This document shows positions 27,819 through 36,995 of a DNA stretch of 64,000 nt, piece by piece. The stretch is from Fimbriiglobus sp043785105 (GTDB taxonomy: Bacteria; Planctomycetota; Planctomycetia; Gemmatales; Gemmataceae), in contig JAYVXO010000247.1 in assembly GCA_043785105.1 (NCBI GenBank), positions 1 to 64,000 of the forward strand, read 5' to 3'. The position numbers and the translations under genes were made by a program. Positions within the stretch are counted from its first letter, which is position 1, and each line of letters begins with the position of its first letter. A model generated the notes under the pieces. That model was not told the DNA's origin. It ran no database searches and saw only the letters and a program-made list of their open reading frames with translations.

Positions 27819-29729
27819 TTACTTCTTGAACTGCCAGAACTCATCGAAAATCCCCGCCGCAATGACTTCCGTTGCGCCGGGGTCTTTGTCCGTCGGTGCT
27901 GCCTTCAACACGGCCCAATCGCCGAGTCGTGGATACAACAGCGCGTTCGTTCCCTTCAAATCGGCTTCGTGAAACGTGTGCCCGGAGTTCAGCACCACGT
28001 ACCGTGTCGGGTTCAGCGGGTTCGGGTAAATCAGCACGGGGTAGTGGGTGTTGGCGTCGTACTCCACGCCGTTGACGATGAGTCTGTTGGCCGTCCAAGT
28101 GATTGGTAACTTCGAGAGGATCTTCGCAATCATCGGGTTGCGGTCCGGCGTCCCGAACAACACGAGGTGCCTGCGTTGTTCGTCTGTGAATTCGGGCAAC
28201 TTCGCTCGCGCGTATCGGTCCCATTCCCGGTCGAAGCGATCCAGCGAAGCCCGAATTGCTGTGTCTGCAAGTTGCACCGAATCGGATTTCGTGGGCCGTG
28301 ACACCACAAACGGATCTTGAAACGCATCATCAATCGGGCCTTGCAGACGGTTGGTTTTTACGAGCACACCATCCGCAGCTTTCGCCCATTTGCCGTTCGA
28401 TTTGTTGACATGCAGAACCCCATCGGCTGCAATCACGGTGCCGTCGATTGTTAACGACTTCGGTCCCATGTTGAACGTCAAACCGTGAACATTCGTCGTG
28501 GTGATTTCTAACGTGCCTTGGCTCTTCTTCACGATGACTGTGGCCCGCTGATAATGTTCCTCCAACCCGGTGACGGTGCCGTAGCCGAAGTCCGCGAAGC
28601 GGGTTGTATAGGTTGTGAACCGCACCGTGTCCGGAAGTTGCCGGGGTTTGTCCGCATACTTTTGGTACTCGGTCTCGGCACGTGCCATCCACTCCGGCGG
28701 CATCTTGTGTTCAAGCCCTGGTGCCACGAGGTGCGTCAACTGGTACGGTTCCTTGAAGTTTTTCAGCGAGTTCACGATGTTATCCGCAGCGGCTTTTTGC
28801 GGATCGTTCGCCCCGGAGTAGGCGACCACGGGTAGGTTGAAGACGTTCTCCGCGTAATCCACAGCGTCGTAAATGTGTAGTCCTTTTTCCTGATACTCGG
28901 GCAGTGTCTTCGGCAAGTTCTTGATGTACCCTCGCGTGACCGTGAACCCGGCACCGGGACCGATCACGTTCCAATCGAACGGGTGGTGCAGCCCAATGTG
29001 CCACGTTCCGGCGCCGCCCATTGAGAAACCCCGCAACACGAGACGTTTCTCGTCGATACGGGGCGTGGCTTTGTTTTCACCAGCAATAAATGCGTTTCGG
29101 GCCTCGTAAACATCGGTTTCACCGGCCCATCGGTAGGCGTTGTTCCCGCGCCCATACGGTTCGAGCACGACGAACTCGTTCCCCTTGGCCGTCGGCTTCG
29201 CCACTTCTTTCGCGTGGATGAACTTCACTTCGGTCAAGGTGGCATCCCGACCGTGTATGACGACATCGAGTCGCATCGGCGTCGTTCCGTACCCTTCCGG
29301 GATCGTTACGCTGTAAGGCTGAACGGAGCCATCGACTTGCGAGACATAACCGCGAATGACGGGCTTGTTGCGAACGTCCCGCCACGGCGTTTTCCCGGTT
29401 GCAGCCGCCTTTGCACGTGCCAGACCAGCGTCCAGCACGGCAAGTGTCTGCTTCCCGGAATCCTTCACGTAATACTCGTTGTGTCGCGCAATCCACACGG
29501 CTGCCTTCAAGTACACGGCCACATCCGCTTTGACATCACGCGGCAGACTGGTTGGCAATGCGTTGACAGTGCTTAGCAATTCTTCCGACTTGGTTGCAAT
29601 CAGTTTCGCCGTTAGGGCATCCGGCGGGAACGGTGGCGGCGGGTCGTAGTTCTGTTGCGCATCAACCCGCATGGCCAGTCCGAGGGTTAACAGTTGCGCA
29701 GCAAGCGTAACTAAGAGGAATTTTGGCAT
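27819..29729 (-). CDS. Secreted alpha/beta hydrolase, prolyl-oligopeptidase-like
   Basis: A 636-residue exported hydrolase from MPKFLLVTLAAQLLTLGLAMRVDAQ; a longer frame beyond this ATG runs into the divergent promoter region and was rejected. The nucleophile elbow GFSMGGAGTW sits near residue 270, with an upstream oxyanion 'VVIHGRDA'. A downstream 'SGANDPQKAAADN' supplies the acid region and 'APGLEHKMP' the His. After the hydrolase domain there is a long beta-rich C-terminal region (about 400-636) with 'FTTYTTRFADFGYGTVTGLEEHYQRATV'. It resembles planctomycete esterase-like proteins; the substrate (peptide, polysaccharide ester) is unknown. It is divergent from the cyclophilin gene. Confidence 0.8.
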   Translation of the reverse strand: MPKFLLVTLAAQLLTLGLAMRVDAQQNYDPPPPFPPDALTAKLIATKSEELLSTVNALPTSLPRDVKADVAVYLKAAVWIARHNEYYVKDSGKQTLAVLDAGLARAKAAATGKTPWRDVRNKPVIRGYVSQVDGSVQPYSVTIPEGYGTTPMRLDVVIHGRDATLTEVKFIHAKEVAKPTAKGNEFVVLEPYGRGNNAYRWAGETDVYEARNAFIAGENKATPRIDEKRLVLRGFSMGGAGTWHIGLHHPFDWNVIGPGAGFTVTRGYIKNLPKTLPEYQEKGLHIYDAVDYAENVFNLPVVAYSGANDPQKAAADNIVNSLKNFKEPYQLTHLVAPGLEHKMPPEWMARAETEYQKYADKPRQLPDTVRFTTYTTRFADFGYGTVTGLEEHYQRATVIVKKSQGTLEITTTNVHGLTFNMGPKSLTIDGTVIAADGVLHVNKSNGKWAKAADGVLVKTNRLQGPIDDAFQDPFVVSRPTKSDSVQLADTAIRASLDRFDREWDRYARAKLPEFTDEQRRHLVLFGTPDRNPMIAKILSKLPITWTANRLIVNGVEYDANTHYPVLIYPNPLNPTRYVVLNSGHTFHEADLKGTNALLYPRLGDWAVLKAAPTDKDPGATEVIAAGIFDEFWQFKK

Positions 29730-29931
29730 GGATGCAATCCGTGTTGTTGAGGTGTGTTTCCAAAGCGTAACCACTTGTTGCCCACAGATCAAGAAGGCAC
29801 GGGCGATGATTTCTCCGGTGCTTCCTACTGGCATCTGGCCGTCGATGGATACAATCTGAGGGCAACCTGTTGCCGACATGTGAGGCGGAGTGACCGTCTC
29901 GGGCACGATTTTTTTGTGAAGGAGCATGACG

Positions 29932-30531
29932 ATGACTGTGAAGTTGATTGCACTCTGTTTCATTGGCTTGGCGATGGTCGCTGCGGGTGCTGCGAAGGCA
30001 GCGGACAACCCGATGGTGGCGATCGAAACTTCGATGGGGACGATCAAGGTCGAACTGTTCGCGGACAAAGCCCCGATCACCGTGAAGAACTTTTTGAGCT
30101 ACACGGACGACAAGTTCTACGACGGGACCATTTTCCACCGCGTCATCGGCAAGGAAAACGGCGGGAAAGACTTCATGGTTCAGGGCGGCGGAATGCTTCC
30201 CGGCATGAAAGAAAAGCCGACGAAGGACAAGATCAAAAACGAGGCGACCAACGGCGTGTCCAACGACCGGGGCACGCTTGCAATGGCCCGAACGCCTGAC
30301 GTTGATAGTGCCACGTCCCAGTTCTTTATCAACGTCGCGGACAACAAATTCCTGAACCACAGCCGACCCGATACTGCTGGTTTTGGCTACTGTGCGTTCG
30401 GTCGGGTGATCGAGGGGATGGACATTGTTGACAAGATTAAAGCCGTGAAGACGACTACAAAGGGCGGGCACGGCGACGTGCCGGTCGAAGACGTGACCAT
30501 CATCTCCGTTAAGCGGATCGTTAAGAAGTAA
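29932..30531 (+). CDS. Exported peptidyl-prolyl cis-trans isomerase, cyclophilin type
   Basis: A 199-residue cyclophilin that speeds proline isomerisation during folding in the periplasm. A signal peptide (MTVKLIALCFIGLAMVAAGAAKA) precedes the domain. Family marks: 'FHRVIGKENGGKDFMVQGGG', 'NDRGTLAMARTPDVDSATSQFFINVADNKFLN' and 'FGYCAFGRVIEGMDIVDKI'. The ATG at 29932 has GGAG 7 nt upstream; the ATG six bases before it is too close. It is convergent with clpS, sharing the palindrome at 30549. Confidence 0.93.
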   Translation: MTVKLIALCFIGLAMVAAGAAKAADNPMVAIETSMGTIKVELFADKAPITVKNFLSYTDDKFYDGTIFHRVIGKENGGKDFMVQGGGMLPGMKEKPTKDKIKNEATNGVSNDRGTLAMARTPDVDSATSQFFINVADNKFLNHSRPDTAGFGYCAFGRVIEGMDIVDKIKAVKTTTKGGHGDVPVEDVTIISVKRIVKK

Positions 30532-30541
30532 CGCCAGTCAA

Positions 30542-30868
30542 TCACTCGGCGGGTTCGATGACGGCCGTCATCGAACCCGCACATCGTGCGATCGTGGGGT
30601 CAGGGCCGTAGGCGTGGATTTGTTCTTGTTTCAATTCGGCATGTTCGCGGGTCGTGGTCAGGACAATAGATCGCCCTTCGTTGTCCACCTGCTCCGCCAT
30701 TTTGAAGCCCTTCTCAACCGGGTGGCCGAACAGTTCCTTCAACATCACGATGACGTAGGCGAAGGAATGGTCGTCGTCGTTCATCAGGATGACGTGGTAC
30801 GGCGGTTGATACCGAACTTTGTGTTCGGTCTCAACGTCGGTGTCAGGGAAAGCCGTCGGGTTGCTCAT
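30542..30868 (-). CDS. clpS: ATP-dependent Clp protease adaptor
   Basis: A 108-residue ClpS that docks on ClpA/ClpC and presents N-degron substrates. The core is 'YHVILMNDDDHSFAYVIVMLKELFGHPVEKGFKMAEQVDNEGRSIVLTTTREHAELKQEQIHAYG', with the Asn-Asp-Asp hydrophobic-residue-binding signature (NDDDHSF). The start MSNPTAF was chosen because the upstream frame has no homology. The last 11 codons coincide with a perfect palindrome. ClpA/ClpC is not in the window. Confidence 0.94.
   Translation of the reverse strand: MSNPTAFPDTDVETEHKVRYQPPYHVILMNDDDHSFAYVIVMLKELFGHPVEKGFKMAEQVDNEGRSIVLTTTREHAELKQEQIHAYGPDPTIARCAGSMTAVIEPAE
30549..30580. terminator. 32-bp perfect palindrome in the clpS 3' coding end
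   Basis: Arms of 16 bp (from GCGGGTTCGATGACGG) meet without a loop. The palindrome lies inside clpS (encoding ...GSMTAVIEP) and 18 bp past the cyclophilin stop, so it can serve as a bidirectional terminator for the two convergent genes. No U-tract. Confidence 0.65.
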
Positions 30869-30907
30869 CGACTCAAATCTCGTGACGATTAGCCCAGAAA
30901 ACAGTAC

Positions 30908-31037
30908 CACCACGAATCACACGAATGGCACGAATCAAATCAGGATCGTTGAGGATAGTGCAAATCACATGCAAAAGTAACTCCACGGTTCCAGAGACTC
31001 ATTTTGCTTATTCGTTCGATTCGTGTAATTCGTGGTG
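30908..31037. repeat. Dispersed inverted-repeat element, copy 1
   Basis: A 130-bp gene-free element bounded by CACCACGAAT (30908-30917) and ATTCGTGGTG (31028-31037). Each end contains three ACGAAT units in tandem (inverted at the right end). It lies between clpS and the phosphatase gene. Copies 2 and 3 are at 55571 and 58224. Confidence 0.75.
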
Positions 31038-31048
31038 ACGGAAGCAGC

Positions 31049-32830
31049 TTAGTTTTTAGTCATACGGCCCGTGTCCGGTTCGACTAACTTGGGAACCGAC
31101 CCGCTCGAAGTCGTGGAGATGTTCTCCTCAACCCGACCGAAACTGACGAACGCAATGTCGTCACTTTGGGCACGGCCATTCGCATGTCGATCCACGGCTC
31201 GTATCACGTGGTCCCCGATGGAGCGTGGTCGCGGTGATGAGGTGGAAGCGGGCATTAGCTTAACAGCTAGGTGAATCCCATCGTGCTGGAAACGGGAGTC
31301 ATCGGGGGCTTCCGCATCCGTCACGCCATCGGTAAAGACAATCAGTGTTTCGCCGAGGTTCATCTCAATCGTCTTCGCTTCGTAGACATAATCGAGACCT
31401 ATTCCGAGTGGCAGGCCGCTCTCCGCGTGGGAAATTACATCGACAAACGGGGTGCCGTACTGCATTTTCATCGGGTTGATGTGGCCCGCGTTCACGACCG
31501 TCACTTGATTCGCAGCGGGGTCAATAATCATCACGGCGAACGTGACGAAGCGTTCCCCGATGCCACCGTTAATCAGTTGGTTGTTCAAGAGCATGACCGC
31601 TTTCGCCGGGTCCGTTTCCGTAAGCATGCAGAACCGCACTTCGGCGCTCAATTTCGCCATCAACAAAGCGGCCGCGACTCCCTTCCCGGCGACATCCCCT
31701 AACACGACCGCGATCCGCCCTCTTGGCAGGGTGATGAAGTCATAGTAGTCCCCCCCGACGGACTGGGCGGGACTGTAGTAGGCAAAAAACTCATAGCCTG
31801 GCAGTTCCGGGTATGACTTCGGTAAGAACCCGAGTTGGACTTTGCGTGCGACTTCGATTTCCTTGCGTTCCTTTTCGCTTGTCACCAGTGCTGCGAGAAC
31901 TTGGGCCTTTTCAATCGCAACGGACGCGAGGTTGCCGACGATGGTGAGCATCTTCAAGTCGTCGTCCCGGAATTTCTTGCCGATGTCCTGGGTGTCGAGT
32001 TGAAGCGCGCCGAGTGGCTTGCCTTCCGCCGTCATCAGCGGCACGCACATGACGGATCGAATCCGGAATTCGGCGATCGACTGTGCCGAACCCATTGCGG
32101 AATCCGCTGATGCATCTTCACTGAGGTAAGACTGTGCCGAATCGAGGCACTTTTTGATGATCGTTTTGCTGAACCGCAACCCCTCTCCGCCGGGCCGGGA
32201 GCGGTGCGACTTTTCGACTTTCGGAATCATGCGGCCTTGCTCGTCCAACATAATCACGAAGCAACGATCGGCCTGCTTGAAGACGCTGAACAGGGTGTCC
32301 GCGATTTGTGGCAAGAGCAGATCCATTTCCAGCGTGCGGGAAAGGCTAGTACTGATTTCGAGCAAGGCTAGCAACCGTTCCGACGGTTGGACTTCTAGCA
32401 GTTCCTTCGCACCACTGCCACCGGCGCTGAACGAGTGACGAACCGTGGTCATCTCGTCGGCTTCGTTCGCTTCGATGTCATCTGAATGGTCGGCAGGCAA
32501 AACCGCCGGCGCAACTCTCGGCGCGTTTTCGTCGTAAAACCGGAACAGGAAGTCGCAAATCTTGACGCGGTCCTCGTTCTTCAACGCCGTGGGCACCGCG
32601 ATGCGGTTTTGGTTAATCAATGTCCCGTTACGGCTGCCGAGGTCTTCAACGATGTATTTACCGCCTTTGAGCGTCAGTACGGCGTGTTTACGGCTGACCG
32701 CACTGTTCGGGACCACGATTTGACAGACCTCCGCGTCGCGGCCGATTACGAACACGGTGCCCTCGTCGAGCGAGTGGATCTGACCGGCGGACGCGCCGCC
32801 CGGTGATTTCAGCAAGATCAAGGAAGGCAT
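31049..32830 (-). CDS. FHA-GAF-PP2C (SpoIIE-type) phosphatase
   Basis: A 593-residue signalling protein starting MPSLILLKSPGGASAG. The order is: FHA phosphothreonine-binding domain (about 20-100; 'VIGRDAEVCQIVVPNSAVSRKHAVLTLKGGKYIVEDLGSRNGTLIN'), a GAF-like sensory domain (about 155-300; 'FKQADRCFVIMLDE ... IRSVMCVPLMTAEGKPLGALQLDT'), and a SpoIIE/RsbU-type PP2C domain (about 335-560; 'SVGGDYYDFITLPRGRIAVVLGDVAGKGVAAALLMAKLSAEVR' with metal Asp residues, and 'TLIVFTDGVTDAE'). Such proteins dephosphorylate anti-sigma-factor antagonists in partner-switching stress control. No STAS or RsbW-like partner is encoded next to it. Confidence 0.93.
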   Translation of the reverse strand: MPSLILLKSPGGASAGQIHSLDEGTVFVIGRDAEVCQIVVPNSAVSRKHAVLTLKGGKYIVEDLGSRNGTLINQNRIAVPTALKNEDRVKICDFLFRFYDENAPRVAPAVLPADHSDDIEANEADEMTTVRHSFSAGGSGAKELLEVQPSERLLALLEISTSLSRTLEMDLLLPQIADTLFSVFKQADRCFVIMLDEQGRMIPKVEKSHRSRPGGEGLRFSKTIIKKCLDSAQSYLSEDASADSAMGSAQSIAEFRIRSVMCVPLMTAEGKPLGALQLDTQDIGKKFRDDDLKMLTIVGNLASVAIEKAQVLAALVTSEKERKEIEVARKVQLGFLPKSYPELPGYEFFAYYSPAQSVGGDYYDFITLPRGRIAVVLGDVAGKGVAAALLMAKLSAEVRFCMLTETDPAKAVMLLNNQLINGGIGERFVTFAVMIIDPAANQVTVVNAGHINPMKMQYGTPFVDVISHAESGLPLGIGLDYVYEAKTIEMNLGETLIVFTDGVTDAEAPDDSRFQHDGIHLAVKLMPASTSSPRPRSIGDHVIRAVDRHANGRAQSDDIAFVSFGRVEENISTTSSGSVPKLVEPDTGRMTKN

Positions 32831-33009
32831 ACACGTCACGGGGGAAAAGAGAATTCGACAGTTCGATTACCACGAACGTGCCGTATCACGAGTTTAGCGG
32901 TCCTGTTCGCCGGACGCAAGCAACCCGTGGGAAGGATTCCCTACCCAACGCCGGGTTTATTGGGAATAATGCAGTAGGCTTCCCGAAACCACAACGTGAA
33001 GGAGACTCG

Positions 33010-33279
33010 GTGGCAAAGAAACCCTCGAAACGGACTAAGAAGGAGCCGGTCATTGAAGGCGTCCTCGGCATCGGCTTGGATTCGACGGACGGCCATCAAC
33101 GGATCACCCGAACTCCCGAGATGGTGCTGATCGGCGGGTCGCCCGAAACACACGAACAGATGCAAGACACGGCGATCCGGTTTAGCGAAGCGCTCGAAAA
33201 GCGTGGCAAAGCACTCCGCGAAACTTCGGTTCAGGAAGTCATCGAGATTTTGCACGAAGCCCGCGAACGGTCCCGCTAG
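33010..33279 (+). CDS. Small hypothetical protein
   Basis: An 89-residue basic-to-acidic soluble protein, with GTG start and AAGGAG 5 nt before it (the longer frame upstream crosses the divergent promoter and is rejected). It begins VAKKPSKRTKKEP, then 'VLGIGLDSTDGHQRITRTPEMVLIGGSPETHEQMQDTAIRFSEALEKRGKALRETSVQEVIEILHEARER'. The C-terminal helix is amphipathic. I do not recognise a family, although this shape is common among planctomycete hypotheticals. Confidence 0.7.
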   Translation: MAKKPSKRTKKEPVIEGVLGIGLDSTDGHQRITRTPEMVLIGGSPETHEQMQDTAIRFSEALEKRGKALRETSVQEVIEILHEARERSR

Positions 33280-33367
33280 CTCGGGAAATATCTCGCCACC
33301 CGCTGCGAATCACCGAGATTGAAACTTCGTGCGTTGACCGCGGGTATATCTCGCGGAGGGGAACCGT

Positions 33368-33955
33368 GTGCCCACCGACGAGGAACTCGTCAGCCGCTGT
33401 TTGAAGGGCCAACCCGACGCGATGCGGGAGTTGATTGACCGGTTTCAGCCGGAAATCTTCGCCCTCTGTTTTCGGCTGCTCTGCCACCGCCAAGACGCGG
33501 AAGACGTGGCGCAAGAGGTATTTTTGCGCATCTTCCGGAGTCTGAACAAGTGGGACTCGTCGCGGCCCTTGAGGCCGTGGATTTTCGGCATCACGGTCAA
33601 CCGCTGCCGAACTTGCATCAGTAAACGGGGGCGAATTCCGGAGCCGACCGAGTTCTTGCAAGATGTCCCCAGCCGTCCCGCAGACTCGCCTGCGGAGGAA
33701 CTGACGACCGCACTGCAAACCGCGATCAATACTTTGCGGGACGATTACCGGGAAGTGTTCATCTTGTTCCACGAACAAGGTCAGCCCTACGACGAGATTG
33801 CGGTGGTAGTCGGCCGCCCGGTCGGCACGGTAAAAACATGGCTTCATCGCGCTCGCAGCCAAGTGCTGAACGAACTCAAACTCCACGGCCACGTAACGGA
33901 TGATCCGCTGCCTGAAGAAATGCCCAAACTCCACCCGCCCGCGACACGACCATGA
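33368..33955 (+). CDS. ECF-type RNA polymerase sigma factor
   Basis: A 195-residue ECF sigma factor starting at GTG (a GTG two bases earlier is out of frame). Region 2: 'RFQPEIFALCFRLLCHRQDAEDVAQEVFLRIFRSLNKWD', then 'RPWIFGITVNRCRT'. Region 4: 'INTLRDDYREVFILFHEQGQPYDEIAVVVGRPVGTVKTWLHRARSQVLNEL'. The stop overlaps the ATG of the anti-sigma gene by 4 bp (ATGA). Together with the secreted protein at 34638 this is a three-gene operon, probably sensing an envelope signal. Confidence 0.93.
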   Translation: MPTDEELVSRCLKGQPDAMRELIDRFQPEIFALCFRLLCHRQDAEDVAQEVFLRIFRSLNKWDSSRPLRPWIFGITVNRCRTCISKRGRIPEPTEFLQDVPSRPADSPAEELTTALQTAINTLRDDYREVFILFHEQGQPYDEIAVVVGRPVGTVKTWLHRARSQVLNELKLHGHVTDDPLPEEMPKLHPPATRP

Positions 33956-34638
33956 ACCACGAATCGCACACACCGAATCTTGACCCGTCGCCCGATTGCA
34001 CGGCGTTTGAAGCCGTTGTTCAGCGTGTTCTCGATGGCGAACTTTCGCACGATCGACTGGGGGGTCGCCACCCACAGACCTGCCCCGCCTGCCGCGATTT
34101 GCTGAAGGCAACTGCCGCATTCACGGCCTTCCCGACGCCGGTTCCGACACCCAGTGTTGGCTCGAATCAGCGAGTTTTGTTGACGGTACTGAACGATCGG
34201 CGGCAACGCCGACAACGCCGTCTGTTTGTCGGTGGCGCTGCCCTCACGATGGCGGCTTGCCTGTTCATTAGCCTCGGAGTGTACTTCACTCAAGCCGGAT
34301 CAAAACCTGCACCCGAGATTGTCGAAGTAGCACCGAAGCCACCCGCCATCAACACACCACGAGTTACGGACCAAGTTGCCGAAGCCGGGTCCGCACTGAC
34401 GGCAATGACCCGCCGCGCTACCGAACAGGCCATGCGGCCAACACGCTCCTTGTTTCCGGTGGACCCGATGGCAGTGCCACAAATCGACCTTCCCGCCACG
34501 CTGGAACCGGCAACGGAGTCACTCGCCGCCTTGCCGAGTGCTGCGAAATCCGGACTGGAACCGATCACTGACAGCACGCGCCGTGCGGTCAACTTATTTT
34601 TGCGCGATGTCGGATTCTCTCCGAAGTTGAAGTCCTAA
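33952..34638 (+). CDS. Zinc-finger anti-sigma factor, membrane-anchored
   Basis: A 228-residue protein. The N-terminal domain has the ZAS zinc motif HPQTCPACRD (HxxxCxxC, residues about 42-50), which binds and holds the cognate ECF factor. One transmembrane segment lies near 84-104 (LFVGGAALTMAACLFISLGVYF) and a 120-residue outer domain with 'APKPPAINTPRVTD' follows. It overlaps the sigma gene (ATGA) and the next gene (TAATG). The start of its coding sequence, MNHESHTP, is written by bases resembling the dispersed ACGAAT element; this may be coincidence. Confidence 0.85.
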   Translation: MNHESHTPNLDPSPDCTAFEAVVQRVLDGELSHDRLGGRHPQTCPACRDLLKATAAFTAFPTPVPTPSVGSNQRVLLTVLNDRRQRRQRRLFVGGAALTMAACLFISLGVYFTQAGSKPAPEIVEVAPKPPAINTPRVTDQVAEAGSALTAMTRRATEQAMRPTRSLFPVDPMAVPQIDLPATLEPATESLAALPSAAKSGLEPITDSTRRAVNLFLRDVGFSPKLKS

Positions 34639-36362
34639 TGCGAGAATCCCTGATGCACTCCCTCCGCCTGTTTTTGCCGACACTGTTCGTAATGAGCGGC
34701 ATTGCTGGTGCTGCGAGGTCGGCGGATTCGATCGACGCCGTGCTCCATCTCGTGCCGTCGGACACTACGATTTGCTTGATCGTGCGGGATGCCGGTCAAC
34801 ACTTGAAGACCATCGGCGATTCGCTGATGGCGGAGTGGTTCTTAAAGTCCTCCGTCGGTAAGCAACTCGCCAATCCCAACGAACTCGACAAGCTGAAAGT
34901 CGCGGAACAATTCCTCACGACCCAACTCGGCGTGACCTCCGAACAGGTCCGCGATGCGGTCCTGGGCGATGCCATCGTCCTGGCGTATCAACCCGGTCCG
35001 GTTGGCAAACCGGATTCCGAAACTGGCATCATTTTCATCAAACCCCGTTCGATGGACGTTCTGCAACAACTGATCGACGGCGTGAATAAACTGCAACTGC
35101 AAGGCAACGAAATCCGCCCGGTCAAGGAGCTATCACACCGGGGGCAGCGCTACTACGTCCGCGAAAAAGTGGCGGGTACTCGTGAGTTCTACCGCGTTTA
35201 CGACGGCATTTTCGCGTTCTCCAGCCGTGAACAAGCCATTCACGGGATCATCGACCAGAGCCTGATTCCGCTGACCGACAAACCTAGTGGAATTGCCGCC
35301 CGACTGCTGGAACTGGGCGTCTCGAAGAAGATGGCCGTCTGCTTGTTCAACCCGCGTGGGTTTGATGCCGAGTTGGTGACGAAAACGGACGGTTCCAAGG
35401 ACGCGAACGAGAAAGCGTTCCTGACGCAGTTCCGCAAAGTCTGGACGGCGACGAACAGCATCGCCGTGACGATCCACCCGACGCAGGAACTCGAAGTCGG
35501 CTTGGTCGCCAGTTTCAACCGCGACGTGTTGCCCAAGGAGCTGCACCCGTTTCTCTTTCCCGCCGACGGCACATCGAAGCTCTGGAACGCGGTCCCGAAC
35601 GCGGCGCTGTTCGCCGTGGGTGGCCGCGTGAACGCCAATAGCGTCCGGGACGCGCTCGCCACGTTTTTACCGGACGGCGGGAAAGAGGGACTGGCCAACG
35701 CACTCGACCAGGGCGTTGGGCCGGCTGTGGGACGCGACAAACTCGCCCTCGTGTTGAACGGCCTCGGCCCCGATTGGGTCTTCTGGCTCGAACCGCCCGC
35801 GAAATCGAACTGGGCGCCCGCCTGGACCTTCGCCCTCCAACTGAACAGCGGCGACAAGCCCGCTAATTTGAACCGGGCCGTGCTGCAAGGACTCGACTTT
35901 CTCGGGCAGTTCGTTCGCTTCACGTATAACCGCACCCACACCGACCAGATTGATGCGACCGAAACCGTCAAAAACGATCTCGTGGTGAAGTCGCTAGCCA
36001 ACCCGGTCGCGTTCCCGTCCGGTTTCTCGCCGTCGTATGCGGTGAAGGACCACCACCTCCTGATCGCCAGTTCCGAGGACCGCATCCGCAGCTTCACGCC
36101 GCCAACCGCCACGAAGTCCGATCCCCCGCTGATCCGCATCGCCGCCCAAAACATTCAAGCCTACTTGAAGCAGCACAAACCGGATGTTGCGGTAGTCCTG
36201 GCCACCGCAAGCAACCGCCCGCAAAAAGACGTGGACCGCGAGTTGGGAGACATCATCGCACTGCTGGAGTTGTTCGACCGCGTCGAGTTGAAGCAAACCC
36301 GCACCAAAAACCGTGTGGAGTTGACGCTACAATTTCAATTCGTGAAGCCGTTGGCGAAGTAG
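34638..36362 (+). CDS. Secreted protein of the ECF operon, unknown function
   Basis: A 574-residue exported protein (signal MRESLMHSLRLFLPTLFVMSGIAGAARSADS). The middle carries DUF3352-like features known in planctomycetes: 'HLVPSDTTICLIVRDAGQHLKTIGDSLMAEWF', 'QPGPVGKPDSETGIIFIKP', 'RQYYVREK...' and repeated 'FYRVYDGIFAFSSREQAI'. The ATG shares one base with the anti-sigma stop (TAATG), so translation is coupled. It is probably the regulon member whose dosage follows the sigma factor; no catalytic motif is visible. Confidence 0.8.
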   Translation: MRESLMHSLRLFLPTLFVMSGIAGAARSADSIDAVLHLVPSDTTICLIVRDAGQHLKTIGDSLMAEWFLKSSVGKQLANPNELDKLKVAEQFLTTQLGVTSEQVRDAVLGDAIVLAYQPGPVGKPDSETGIIFIKPRSMDVLQQLIDGVNKLQLQGNEIRPVKELSHRGQRYYVREKVAGTREFYRVYDGIFAFSSREQAIHGIIDQSLIPLTDKPSGIAARLLELGVSKKMAVCLFNPRGFDAELVTKTDGSKDANEKAFLTQFRKVWTATNSIAVTIHPTQELEVGLVASFNRDVLPKELHPFLFPADGTSKLWNAVPNAALFAVGGRVNANSVRDALATFLPDGGKEGLANALDQGVGPAVGRDKLALVLNGLGPDWVFWLEPPAKSNWAPAWTFALQLNSGDKPANLNRAVLQGLDFLGQFVRFTYNRTHTDQIDATETVKNDLVVKSLANPVAFPSGFSPSYAVKDHHLLIASSEDRIRSFTPPTATKSDPPLIRIAAQNIQAYLKQHKPDVAVVLATASNRPQKDVDRELGDIIALLELFDRVELKQTRTKNRVELTLQFQFVKPLAK

Positions 36363-36363
36363 C

Positions 36364-36403
36364 GATCAAGGACGCTTGCAGGAAGGCAAGAAAATCCTTG
36401 ATC
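36364..36403 (+). terminator. Hairpin after the ECF operon
   Basis: GATCAAGGA / TCCTTGATC (9-bp arms) enclosing a second hairpin CTTGC / GCAAG. It starts 2 nt past the operon's last stop. No U-tract. Confidence 0.6.
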
Positions 36404-36506
36404 CGGCGGTCGGAAGCCCCGTACTATTCGATCTGTGGATACAGTTAGATTGTTAACCAATGTTGGGATTGTGTTAAACATTTGTACGGCAGCAGAGAGG
36501 GCTTCC

Positions 36507-36995
36507 GTGGTTAGATTGGTTACGCCGGAAGATGCGTTCGCACTACTGGAGGTGCTGCCCCGGTGCGTCGGCCTGACCGACACCGAGATCGACCTGGTTG
36601 AGGCGGCCGACGGGGTGCCGTTCGGGGCCGACTTCCGCCGACTGCTGCGGGCCGCCGGCGGGTCGCTCGGCTGGCTGTTCCCTAAGGGTCTCAGTCACCC
36701 GTCGCAAGTGGCCGAACTACGGCGGGAGGCGGCCTCGGAGTTCGCTGGCTCGGGGTGGTCGCCGGGGCCGACGGACATCGTACTGGAGTTCTACGAGCAG
36801 GGCTGCGGGGCGGTGTTCGTCCGCGAGTCGGGCGGGCAGTCGAAGGTGTTCCGGTACACCGAGGGGGCGGGCGGGCCGGTGGACAGCGGATTGTCGCTCG
36901 GCCTGTACCTGGCAGGCGCGTTGGAGCGGCACTTGGCCCCGAACGCCGAACCAGGTGCTGCAGCAGACAGCGGAGGCGTGTCCGGTTTTCCGTGA
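36507..36995 (+). CDS. SUKH (SMI1/KNR4)-like protein, putative immunity type
   Basis: A 162-residue acidic protein chosen to start at GTG (VVRLVTPEDAFALLEVL), with GAGAGG 6 nt upstream; an earlier GTG at 36435 would add 24 residues without homology. The layout 'LTDTEIDLVEAADGVPFGADFRRLLRAAGGSLGWLFPKG ... WSPGPTDIVLEFYEQGCGAVFVRESGGQSKVFRYTEGAGG' fits the SUKH superfamily, which includes immunity proteins of bacterial toxins. The gene is visibly richer in G+C than its neighbours, a sign of recent transfer. No toxin gene is next to it. The C-terminal PGAAADSGGVSGFP is at a repeat-like boundary. Confidence 0.6.
   Translation: MVRLVTPEDAFALLEVLPRCVGLTDTEIDLVEAADGVPFGADFRRLLRAAGGSLGWLFPKGLSHPSQVAELRREAASEFAGSGWSPGPTDIVLEFYEQGCGAVFVRESGGQSKVFRYTEGAGGPVDSGLSLGLYLAGALERHLAPNAEPGAAADSGGVSGFP

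Noticed and set aside
33952..33975. Fourth copy of the ACGAAT element
   Set aside because: Only one short match, with no second arm; may be chance similarity in the anti-sigma start.
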